A stretch of DNA of 24,103 nucleotides from Eggerthellaceae bacterium (lineage in GTDB: Bacteria; Actinomycetota; Coriobacteriia; Coriobacteriales; Eggerthellaceae), in NCBI GenBank assembly GCA_003452695.1, contig DMNP01000245.1, positions 1 to 24,103 on the forward strand, in the 5' to 3' direction. A model generated the notes under the pieces. That model saw nothing but the letters and a program-made list of their open reading frames with translations. It searched no databases and was not told the DNA's origin. Numbering within the stretch: position 1 is the first letter of the stretch; each line of letters begins with the position of its first letter. Shown here piece after piece: positions 1-5,725 of the stretch. The translations under genes were made by a program, and so were the position numbers.

Positions 1-1206
1 GTTGTGCATCGCGACATCAAGCCCGAAAACATTTTCGTTACACGCGATGGGCGTGTAAAGCTTGCAGACTTTGGGATAGCCCATGTAGATGATGGAAAGG
101 CGACACGCGCAACGCAAATAGGTACCGTTTTGGGGACGCCTGGGTACATGGCGCCCGAGCAAGCCAGGGGCGGTGTCGTCGATGCGCGTTCCGACTTGTT
201 TTCCATTGGCGTGCTTGCATACGAGATGCTGTCGGGCCGCAATCCATTTGGCGCTGGTGACGGCATCGATTCCACAACGCTGCTGTATCGCATAGTTCAT
301 GAGCCCCCCGATGAACTACCTCAGTTCACGGTGATGGGGCTTCCCGAAGACATACGTCCCGCCATTATGGCGGCACTTGCCAAGAACCCCGACGATCGTC
401 CTCAAAGCGCGGAGGAATTCAAGGCCATGCTCAGCGGCGCTTCCACGACGGTTATCGAAACGGGTGCGCGAGGACTTGTAGACGGGCGCAGTTCTTTTCC
501 CAGATGGCTTCCGTATATAGTCGTTGCCGCCGCATGCGCCATCGTTATAGCTGTCGTGTTGATGAATGCTATGTCCAGCGGCGGCGGTGGCGGCGGTGGT
601 GGGAACGTTGCAACGGCGGGCTCTGTGGCGTCCAAATCGCCAACTTCCTCAAAAGCCTCCGATGCTGCTGCTTCGGGTTCCGACGTGTCGTCCGTTTCCG
701 CGTCGAGCGCGCTTGCTTTTCTGGCGGTTCGCGATGGCTATGTGGCCGTATATACGAACAGCTCAGCTGAACCGTACGAAATCAGCGATGTATCGATAAC
801 GGATTTAAGCGATGCCGATGTGGCTGCCCTCGATAAGCATATCGGTTTCGCCTCGGTGGAAGACGCTTTAAAGCAGGTCGACAAGTATCGCCAGGACATT
901 CAAGCCACAAGGGCGGCAGCAGAGGAGCGCGCCCGCCAGGAGGCCGAAGAGCAGGCAAGGCGAGAGGCCGAAGAAAGAGCCAAGAACACCTGGTATGTGT
1001 GCGCCAACGAATTCGTAACGCTTCGTGCTTCGGCTTCGACAAAGTCCACGGCCATCGTGCGCATATCGGTGCGCGAGCCGGTTGAATACATCGGCTCGGC
1101 AGGAGGCGGTTGGTCGCAAGTTCGCTACAACGGATCGACCGGCTACGTCCTCACGAAATTCATCAGCTCAGACCCAAATGCTCCCCTTGTTTACGACGAC
1201 GTGTAA
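1..1206 (+). CDS. Transmembrane Ser/Thr protein kinase, 5' truncated, with extracellular SH3b domain
   Basis: The C-terminal part of a PknB-like eukaryotic-type Ser/Thr kinase; the N-lobe lies outside the window and the reading frame is open from base 1. Numbering from the first visible codon, the catalytic HRD is at residues 3-5 within HRDIKPEN, DFG at 23-25 and the APE motif at 51-53. A single membrane helix spans about residues 170-190, followed by a Gly run and a Ser/Ala-rich linker. Outside the membrane there is a segment at about 240-295 that resembles the BofC C-terminal fold (GYVAVYTNSS, then ALDKHIGF), a charged Arg/Glu/Ala coiled coil at about 297-327, and an SH3b domain at about 331-388. 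SH3b domains often bind peptidoglycan, so a cell-wall-sensing kinase is likely. Kinase identity is secure; the BofC-like assignment is by eye. The next gene follows after 9 bases, so co-transcription is likely. Confidence 0.92.
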   Translation, partial: VVHRDIKPENIFVTRDGRVKLADFGIAHVDDGKATRATQIGTVLGTPGYMAPEQARGGVVDARSDLFSIGVLAYEMLSGRNPFGAGDGIDSTTLLYRIVHEPPDELPQFTVMGLPEDIRPAIMAALAKNPDDRPQSAEEFKAMLSGASTTVIETGARGLVDGRSSFPRWLPYIVVAAACAIVIAVVLMNAMSSGGGGGGGGNVATAGSVASKSPTSSKASDAAASGSDVSSVSASSALAFLAVRDGYVAVYTNSSAEPYEISDVSITDLSDADVAALDKHIGFASVEDALKQVDKYRQDIQATRAAAEERARQEAEEQARREAEERAKNTWYVCANEFVTLRASASTKSTAIVRISVREPVEYIGSAGGGWSQVRYNGSTGYVLTKFISSDPNAPLVYDDV

Positions 1207-1215
1207 GGATTTGCC

Positions 1216-2130
1216 ATGAATGCTTCTATTAAGACAACGAAGTCCTTTAATTCTGCGATTGCCCTGTTCTTTTCTGGCGTGCTATTAACGTGCTTGGCGG
1301 GATGCGCGCCCAGCGAAACCAAGACGGCCGAATCTGTTAGCCCCGAAAGTTTTGCAAGCGCGGCTTCGGATAACGAGGCATCGCGTTCATCGGAAGATTC
1401 GCAAGTTTCTTTCAGCAGCAGCAAGCAGAGCGTCTCGTCGCAGGTTGAGGCTTCGACTGCTTCGAAGCCGAGTTCTGCTTCGTCTAGCACTGTTCTAAGC
1501 GAAGGCAAGCTCGGCGAAGATTCTCCCAGTACTCCATCTGACAATGCATCTTCTGGCCTGCGGGGTTTTATGGCTTTGTCGCAGTATCCAGAGTTGCCGA
1601 ATGGATGCGAAATCACGTCCCTTGCGGCGGTGTTGGCATATTACGGCTTTGACGTGAGCAAGACAACCCTGTCGGATGTCTACCTGGAAAAAGCTCCGGT
1701 TGGGCAAGCGAATTTCTACGAGGAATTTGTTGGTGACCCACGAGACGATGATGCTTACGGGTGCTACAGTCCAGTTATTGTGAATGCGGCCAATAGCTAC
1801 CTTGCATCTGCGGGGGCGGCGATGCAGGCTCGCGACATTTCAGGGTCTACCTCGTCGGAGCTTTACTCATATATAGATAGGGGGATTCCCGTTATTGTTT
1901 GGGCGACACGCTATCTAGAGCCAGGACACTATAGTGTTACGTGGTATGTGGAAGGGGAAAGTCTTCAGTGGTATACGCCGGAACATTGTCTTGTGCTAGT
2001 TGGCTATGACCCGGGAAGCAATACGGTTCAGCTTGCGGACCCGCTCGAAGGCAGTGTCGTTGACTACGATATGGACTTGTTTGAAACGCGGTACGCCGAG
2101 CTAAAGAACCAAGCTGTCATTATCGAATGA
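1216..2130 (+). CDS. C39-family cysteine peptidase-like lipoprotein
   Basis: A 304-residue exported protein. It begins with a lipoprotein signal peptide whose lipobox is LAGC (lipidated Cys30), followed by a Ser/Ala-rich linker to about residue 115. The C-terminal half matches the C39_2-type papain-like fold. Cys131 sits in LPNGCEITSLAAVLAYYG, His257 in PEHCLVLVGYD and Asp275 in QLADPLEG, giving a complete Cys-His-Asp set. C39-like proteins cleave peptides or, in some secreted forms, act on cell-wall or extracellular substrates; the substrate here is unknown. AAGG lies 8 bases before the ATG, overlapping the end of the kinase gene, which suggests a two-gene operon. A perfect 9-bp inverted repeat overlaps its stop codon. 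Confidence 0.85.
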   Translation: MNASIKTTKSFNSAIALFFSGVLLTCLAGCAPSETKTAESVSPESFASAASDNEASRSSEDSQVSFSSSKQSVSSQVEASTASKPSSASSSTVLSEGKLGEDSPSTPSDNASSGLRGFMALSQYPELPNGCEITSLAAVLAYYGFDVSKTTLSDVYLEKAPVGQANFYEEFVGDPRDDDAYGCYSPVIVNAANSYLASAGAAMQARDISGSTSSELYSYIDRGIPVIVWATRYLEPGHYSVTWYVEGESLQWYTPEHCLVLVGYDPGSNTVQLADPLEGSVVDYDMDLFETRYAELKNQAVIIE

Positions 2131-2135
2131 CAGCT
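2112..2135 (+). terminator. Perfect 9-bp hairpin overlapping the lipoprotein stop codon
   Basis: AGCTGTCAT at 2112-2120 pairs with ATGACAGCT at 2127-2135 around a 6-base loop. The stop codon TGA (2128-2130) lies in the right arm. No U-tract follows, so this may be a factor-assisted terminator, an mRNA 3'-end stabiliser or a protein-binding dyad. Confidence 0.45.
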
Positions 2136-2185
2136 GTCGTAAGACCATGACGGGAAGACCGGGAGGCTCGGTATGTCATCCCAGC

Positions 2186-2257
2186 ATTTCCGATATTTAT
2201 TATATAAGAGCAAATAATTATTATAAATAAAAATATATGTGGAGTAAATTTCCGATA
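2186..2257. promoter_or_regulatory. AT-rich leader with a direct repeat upstream of the S24 repressor
   Basis: The 10-mer ATTTCCGATA occurs at 2186-2195 and again at 2248-2257, flanking a very AT-rich stretch (about 2195-2250) with several possible -10 hexamers. It is the lowest-GC stretch of the window and lies 120-190 bases before the repressor start. It is a plausible promoter and operator region; the exact promoter cannot be assigned by eye. Confidence 0.35.
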
Positions 2258-2377
2258 CACGGAGAAGAATATTAGTAGACATAAAAATTCTGGCAACCTG
2301 CCATAACCGAATATCATTTCAGCGAATAGGACGATTTGCGTTCGTTGTGCGTGGCTTTGTCGGCTGGAGTGAATGTT

Positions 2378-3031
2378 ATGGCTACTATAGAGGAGTGCGT
2401 CAAGGAGTTAATAGACGAGCGCTATGGTAGTGTGCCCAGGCTTGCAGCTGCAATCGATCTGCCCGCTCAAACAATCTATTCTGCCTTGCGCAATGGGCTA
2501 AAGGGTTCTTCCATGTCTACCGTTATGCCCATTGTCGAGGCGCTCGATATCGATCCAGGGCAGCTTGTACGCGGCAATTTAGTCATGCTGTCTGGCAAGA
2601 AAATCGGCTCTGTGAAAGTTCCGATGTTTGGGTCGATAGCGGCAGGATTGCCAGCTGAACCAGATGTTGCGGACAATATGCTGCCGATACCAATAGAATT
2701 GCATGATAAGTATCCAGATGCTTTCCTGCTTCGCGTGCAGGGCGAGTCAATGAACAACATATTGCCCAATGGATGCTTCGCCCTCGTTGATCCGTGCGTT
2801 ACGGTGGACTACTCGAATCAGCCATATGCGCTTTCTATAGGCATGGGAAATGCCATGGTAAAACGGGTGCGCGTGCTCGATAACGGCTTTGAGTTGAAGC
2901 CGGATTCATCGGATCCTACATTCAGGTCGACGATTTTGGATTTTGCCGACCCCACGCTCGAGCCCGTAACCATCATTGGGCGCGTCGTGTGGTATTGCCT
3001 TCCCGCCCAGTGGGATTTTTATGCGCAGTAA
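2378..3031 (+). CDS. S24-type (LexA/CI-like) HTH repressor
   Basis: A 217-residue regulator. Residues 1-65 form an XRE-like helix-turn-helix (SVPRLAAAIDLPAQTIYSAL is the core). The rest is an S24 peptidase/LexA-like domain with a putative self-cleavage site Ala89-Gly90 in SIAAGLPA, nucleophile Ser124 in VQGESMNN and general base Lys162 in AMVKRV. All three elements of autoproteolysis are present, as in phage CI/C2 repressors and LexA. The frame is open upstream to a TTG at 2336, but GGAG at 2366-2369 fits the ATG at 2378. There is no integrase or phage gene nearby, so it may be a stand-alone stress-responsive regulator or an element remnant. Its targets are unknown; the repeats in its leader are candidates. 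Confidence 0.85.
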   Translation: MATIEECVKELIDERYGSVPRLAAAIDLPAQTIYSALRNGLKGSSMSTVMPIVEALDIDPGQLVRGNLVMLSGKKIGSVKVPMFGSIAAGLPAEPDVADNMLPIPIELHDKYPDAFLLRVQGESMNNILPNGCFALVDPCVTVDYSNQPYALSIGMGNAMVKRVRVLDNGFELKPDSSDPTFRSTILDFADPTLEPVTIIGRVVWYCLPAQWDFYAQ

Positions 3032-3345
3032 GCGCTTATAGGCTCTGGCGTGGCTATCAATCCTTTTCTAGCAGCCGGTGTCGCGATTCTGCCAGCCTCG
3101 CTTCTCTCGATTGCCAATGCGATTGCTGGAGCGATACTCGGATGTCCATCTCGATTCGGTGTTGGGCATCAGGTCAACTGCCATCGGCTTTCGATGCTGC
3201 GTCTGAGCCGAGAAGCGTTACTAGGAGCACGACGGCGAGATGGGGGAGTGCTGCATATCCACGCATGCCATTAGCCCAATCGCGTGCTCGTATATGGCAT
3301 ATGGCGTCCCCTCGCTCCCTGCTGTGTTTTTCAGTGTTGGGGAGG

Positions 3346-3367
3346 GCATAACAGGGTCCTATTATGC
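3346..3367. repeat. 22-bp near-palindrome, copy 1
   Basis: The left half-site is GCATAACAGGG and the right half-site is TCCTATTATGC. The arms match except at one arm position and the central pair. It starts 105 bp before copy 2. Confidence 0.75.
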
Positions 3368-3450
3368 TACTCATGCTGCTGGCCGTCGGATGCGCGGTTA
3401 CGCGAACTGGGCTGTCGATATTACAGCCATCGCGTTCGGGGATAGTCGGA

Positions 3451-3472
3451 GCATAATAGGGCCCTGTTATGC
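3451..3472. repeat. 22-bp near-palindrome, copy 2
   Basis: The left half-site is GCATAATAGGG and the right half-site is CCCTGTTATGC. There is one arm mismatch, which would be a U-G pair in plus-strand RNA. It starts 104 bp before copy 3. Confidence 0.8.
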
Positions 3473-3554
3473 CATCCGGCATCCAGACAAGCCGTATGCT
3501 GGTGCCCCGAACTGCCAAAATCCATTCGCGGCATGAGCGCTTGCGATGCCAAAA

Positions 3555-3576
3555 GCATAATAGGCCCCTATTATGC
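3555..3576. repeat. 22-bp near-palindrome, copy 3
   Basis: The left half-site is GCATAATAGGC and the right half-site is CCCTATTATGC. The arms are perfectly complementary except for the central pair. It starts 103 bp before copy 4. Confidence 0.8.
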
Positions 3577-3657
3577 CCATTCCTTTTCCGATATGTTGCA
3601 CGAAGGATTTCTGTCCTGCGAAAACTTGTCGATGGTATGCGAGTCTGTCGCAGAAGG

Positions 3658-3679
3658 GCATAATAACGCCTTGTTAGGC
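3658..3679. repeat. 22-bp near-palindrome, degenerate copy 4
   Basis: The left part GCATAATAACG and right part CCTTGTTAGGC keep the outer arms of copies 1-3 with several changes. It is placed in register with the other copies by its spacing of 103 bp. Confidence 0.55.
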
Positions 3680-3748
3680 CGTGGTTTTCCGAGCGGTAGA
3701 ACCAAATATGCCCGCGGCCAACTAAAACACCGTTAACTGGGCGGTCGG

Positions 3749-3770
3749 GTTACTTCGCCATCGAAGTAAC
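3749..3770. repeat. Perfect 9-bp inverted repeat upstream of the toxin-antitoxin promoter
   Basis: GTTACTTCG at 3749-3757 and CGAAGTAAC at 3762-3770 surround a 4-base loop. It lies about 33 bp before the -35 hexamer of the antitoxin promoter. It could be an upstream operator or the 3' hairpin of an unseen transcript; no U-tract follows. Confidence 0.5.
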
Positions 3771-3802
3771 GCATCGTCGCTTCTCAGTTTTGCCTGGAAC
3801 AC

Positions 3803-3831
3803 TTGCCGTGCCTTTTGATTTCAACTATAAT
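3803..3831 (+). promoter_or_regulatory. Sigma70-type promoter of the toxin-antitoxin operon
   Basis: The -35 hexamer TTGCCG (3803-3808) and a perfect -10 TATAAT (3826-3831) are separated by 17 bp. The predicted start falls inside the adjacent operator, just before the antitoxin ribosome binding site. Confidence 0.75.
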
Positions 3832-3832
3832 G

Positions 3833-3847
3833 TTGTACGTAGTACAA
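3833..3847. promoter_or_regulatory. Autoregulatory operator of the toxin-antitoxin operon
   Basis: TTGTAC and GTACAA form a perfect inverted repeat with a 3-bp spacer, directly downstream of the -10 box and overlapping the expected transcription start. This is where ribbon-helix-helix antitoxins usually bind to repress their own operon; binding itself is inferred. Confidence 0.65.
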
Positions 3848-3857
3848 GGAAGGCGCT

Positions 3858-4172
3858 ATGACGGATGCAATGGTTACAGCCAGGATGCCGCAATCGAAGA
3901 AAGATGCGGGAAACGAGATTCTTCGGGAGCTCGGCTACAGCGCTTCCCGGGCTATAAATGAACTGTACGACAGCGTAATCGAGACGCGGTCGTGGCCCCT
4001 TTCGCAGAGCGAAATGGAAACAGTCGAACCGAGCCGCTTGGCAGAGGCGCTTTCGTTCGTGGACAGCATGGCTCGTGTCGACGCAAGCGAATATGCCAGC
4101 TTCGGCTATGATGAGGCGAAGCGCCGCAGGCTCATCGAAAAGGGTCGCGCAGCGGAGGCGGATTTCGAATGA
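3858..4172 (+). CDS. RelB/DinJ-family ribbon-helix-helix antitoxin
   Basis: A 104-residue antitoxin. The N-terminal segment (about residues 5-48) has the RelB/DinJ pattern: a short beta strand VTARMPQSKKDAGNEIL followed by a two-helix region LGYSASRAINELYDSVI. The charged C-terminal half would wrap the toxin. It starts with ATG behind AAGGAAGG and directly after a dyad operator, so negative autoregulation is likely. The stop overlaps the toxin start by 4 bases (ATGA), which couples translation and keeps antitoxin ahead of toxin. The family assignment rests on the N-terminal pattern. Confidence 0.8.
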   Translation: MTDAMVTARMPQSKKDAGNEILRELGYSASRAINELYDSVIETRSWPLSQSEMETVEPSRLAEALSFVDSMARVDASEYASFGYDEAKRRRLIEKGRAAEADFE

Positions 4173-4624
4173 ACCTTCTAGTGGATACGAATATAATCGT
4201 AGACGTGCTGCGCAAGCGCGCGTACGATTACAAAGCATCGCGGCTTCTGCTTGCGCTCGGCAGCTTGCATGAATTCGAGCTGTGGATGAGCCCTTCACAG
4301 CTCAGCGACCTTTTCTACATCCTTACCGCTGGTGGGAAAAAGCATCTTGCAGAACCCGTCGCCGAAGAGCTGTCGGACGTGTTGTCGTTCGTGCGCGTAT
4401 GCACCTTTGGCCACGAAGAAGCTCTTGCTGCCCTTTTCTGTGGAACCGACGACCTGGAAGGTGCGTTGGTATACCAAGCTGCCCGAGCGGTGAAAGCCGA
4501 AGCGATCATAACCAGGAACCAGAAAGATTTCGAAGGTTCCTCCATCCCGGCTCGGAGCAGCGCCGAGTTTTTCGGCTGGCTTGCCGATGAAAAGGGCGTG
4601 TGCTATGCCGAGGTGGAGCTGTAG
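4169..4624 (+). CDS. PIN-domain ribonuclease toxin (VapC-like)
   Basis: A 151-residue PIN-domain protein. Asp6 in LVDTNIIVDVL, the acidic cluster Asp94/Asp95/Glu97 in GTDDLEGALVYQAA and Asp120 in ITRNQKDF reproduce the metal-binding active site of PIN nucleases. The spacing resembles the PIN_3 subgroup. Such toxins cleave tRNA, rRNA or mRNA; the target here is unknown. It overlaps the antitoxin gene by 4 bases. A RelB/DinJ-type antitoxin more often accompanies a RelE/YafQ toxin, so this is a mixed-family pair. All expected acidic residues are present and the gene looks intact. Confidence 0.85.
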   Translation: MNLLVDTNIIVDVLRKRAYDYKASRLLLALGSLHEFELWMSPSQLSDLFYILTAGGKKHLAEPVAEELSDVLSFVRVCTFGHEEALAALFCGTDDLEGALVYQAARAVKAEAIITRNQKDFEGSSIPARSSAEFFGWLADEKGVCYAEVEL

Positions 4625-4702
4625 TCGACAGGTTCGTTCTTGGCTGAAATTACCGCGCTCCCGCGAATTGTTCCCGATGTCTTCGAAACGAGCAGCCGGC
4701 AG

Positions 4703-4736
4703 GCGGCCTTGCATGCAGATTGCCATGCAAGGCCGC
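4703..4736. terminator. 13-bp hairpin between convergent genes
   Basis: GCGGCCTTGCATG (4703-4715) pairs perfectly with CATGCAAGGCCGC (4724-4736) around an 8-base loop. It sits between the toxin stop (4624) and the stop of the minus-strand gene (4761), so it is probably a shared bidirectional terminator, although neither side has a U-tract. Confidence 0.7.
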
Positions 4737-4760
4737 TAGACGGGGGCGTCTGCCCTGCAG

Positions 4761-5420
4761 TTACTCTTCTGCCGGCGCCGGGAAAAGCAGCTCTAGCAGG
4801 TGCACTCCTGTCTTGCCGCCCATATTTATGCCGTCGGTGCAGAACTTGCAGTAGCATGCCACCTTGTCGGTTTGGATTTGCTCGCAATGCTTCTGGAAAT
4901 GCGCAACCTGCTCGTCGTGCTCCATTGGCGTGAACATGTGCGGGAACTGCTCGACATAGCGTTTGTGCGCAAGTTCGGCGTTGCTCTCCGTGCAGGGAGC
5001 GCACAGGTTGGGCCCGCAGAATTTCGTTTTCTCGCGGCTCTCGTCCAGCTCGACGACTTCGATGTTCATCTTGCGCATCAGCGAGCGTACCGCATCGTGC
5101 GCCTGTGGTTTGTCGAAGGCTATCCAGCAGTCCTGCACGGTAATCTTCTCGCCTCCGTAATCTGGGAACGGGAAGTCGGGGTCCTCGTCTATGACCTGCC
5201 ATAGAAACTCGATGTTCGCATCGGTGTTCTCTTCGATGATCAGGGCGCAGTTGTTGCACACGACCACTGCCGTGTCCTCTGCGAGCAGCTTCGTATGGTT
5301 TGGCCTGCAACAGCCGATGGGGTTCAGGTCGAGTTTGTCCTTCACGTAGGCCCTTGCATCCTTGCTTGCCCGTTTGAACTGAGCCGTTGCCTTGCAGCTT
5401 GGGAAGAAATACGTTGCCAT
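4761..5420 (-). CDS. CCG-type cysteine-rich protein (HdrB-like, putative Fe-S/redox)
   Basis: A 219-residue cytosolic protein with 13 cysteines. The first half carries Cys9, the pair Cys37-Cys38 in PIGCCRPNH and Cys55-x-x-Cys58, matching the CX(n)CC..CXXC layout of CCG domains found in heterodisulfide reductase subunit B and GlpC-like proteins. The Gly of the CCG signature is replaced by Arg. The second half has Cys98, Cys135/140/143, Cys179 and Cys189/191/194, a less regular second cluster. No signal peptide is seen. The start ATG follows AGAGGGG on the minus strand. It appears monocistronic with no recognisable redox partner nearby, so I infer only metal- or Fe-S-dependent redox chemistry. 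Confidence 0.65.
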   Translation of the reverse strand: MATYFFPSCKATAQFKRASKDARAYVKDKLDLNPIGCCRPNHTKLLAEDTAVVVCNNCALIIEENTDANIEFLWQVIDEDPDFPFPDYGGEKITVQDCWIAFDKPQAHDAVRSLMRKMNIEVVELDESREKTKFCGPNLCAPCTESNAELAHKRYVEQFPHMFTPMEHDEQVAHFQKHCEQIQTDKVACYCKFCTDGINMGGKTGVHLLELLFPAPAEE

Positions 5421-5510
5421 GGATGCCCCTCTCTTTTGATGGACGACCTGCTTGCGTCGACGTCGGCGTGAGGAATCGTTCTCCAGATTATCTCACTCTT
5501 GCCAGAGACG

Positions 5511-5548
5511 CGCTCGGAAATGAAAGAACCCCGCGGGTGCGGGGTCGT
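5511..5548 (-). repeat. 38-bp repeat with terminator hairpin, copy 1
   Basis: This 38-base stretch is identical to 11416-11453. It contains the stem ACCCCGC/GCGGGGT (5528-5545), followed on the minus strand by TTCTTTCATTTCC, so it reads as an intrinsic terminator in that direction. Copy 2 follows tRNA-Arg, but here no minus-strand gene is recognised upstream. Confidence 0.75.
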
Positions 5549-5650
5549 TAGAGCCTATATATGCACGCCTTAGCGTATATTTATTTATATAGGGTTTTAT
5601 AAGACTTCCCCCCTGGTGCGGCGAAAGTCCTTTTGACACGTCCTGAGAAT

Positions 5651-5675
5651 GTGGCAAAAGCCCCGCCTTTGCCAC
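5651..5675 (+). promoter_or_regulatory. Perfect 8-bp inverted repeat in the BspA-like gene leader
   Basis: GTGGCAAA (5651-5658) and TTTGCCAC (5668-5675) surround 9 bases. It begins 13 bp downstream of a TTGACA hexamer and 75 bp before the start codon. It could be an operator or a leader hairpin. Confidence 0.45.
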
Positions 5676-5725
5676 GCCCTGTGGTAACATGAGCGCGTCT
5701 TTTCAATCGATCGAGAGGATGAGCG

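Larger units (their letters stand above)
3032..3802. other. Gene-poor region with four phased palindromes and a hairpin
   Basis: Only short overlapping open frames without convincing ribosome binding sites or recognisable domains occur here. The region is otherwise defined by four 22-bp near-palindromes (listed separately) and a perfect 9-bp hairpin at 3749-3770. It lies between a self-cleaving repressor and a toxin-antitoxin module, which suggests accessory DNA. I see no tRNA or other known RNA. Confidence 0.6.
5421..5725. other. Divergent intergenic region upstream of the large BspA-like gene
   Basis: It contains a 38-bp sequence also present beside tRNA-Arg (5511-5548), an AT-rich stretch at about 5553-5605, a consensus -35 TTGACA at 5633-5638 without a clear -10 at the right distance, and a perfect 8-bp hairpin at 5651-5675. 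GAGAGGA precedes the ATG at 5726. The promoters for both flanking genes should lie here. Confidence 0.5.

Noticed and set aside
2378..3031. Canonical LexA
   Set aside because: The HTH is XRE-like rather than the LexA winged helix, and no standard actinobacterial SOS box was seen nearby. S24 repressor is the safer name.
3050..3536. Short open frames on both strands between the repressor and the toxin-antitoxin operon
   Set aside because: They overlap each other, lack ribosome binding sites and domains, and their only repeated residues come from the palindromes.
3346..3679. CRISPR array
   Set aside because: Repeats are 22-bp palindromes with variable arms and 81-83-bp intervals, and there are no cas genes. 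The intervals are too long for normal spacers.
3346..3679. Integron attC sites
   Set aside because: The ends do not fit the conserved 7-base attC boxes, apart from one chance match in copy 4, and no cassette genes or integrase are present.
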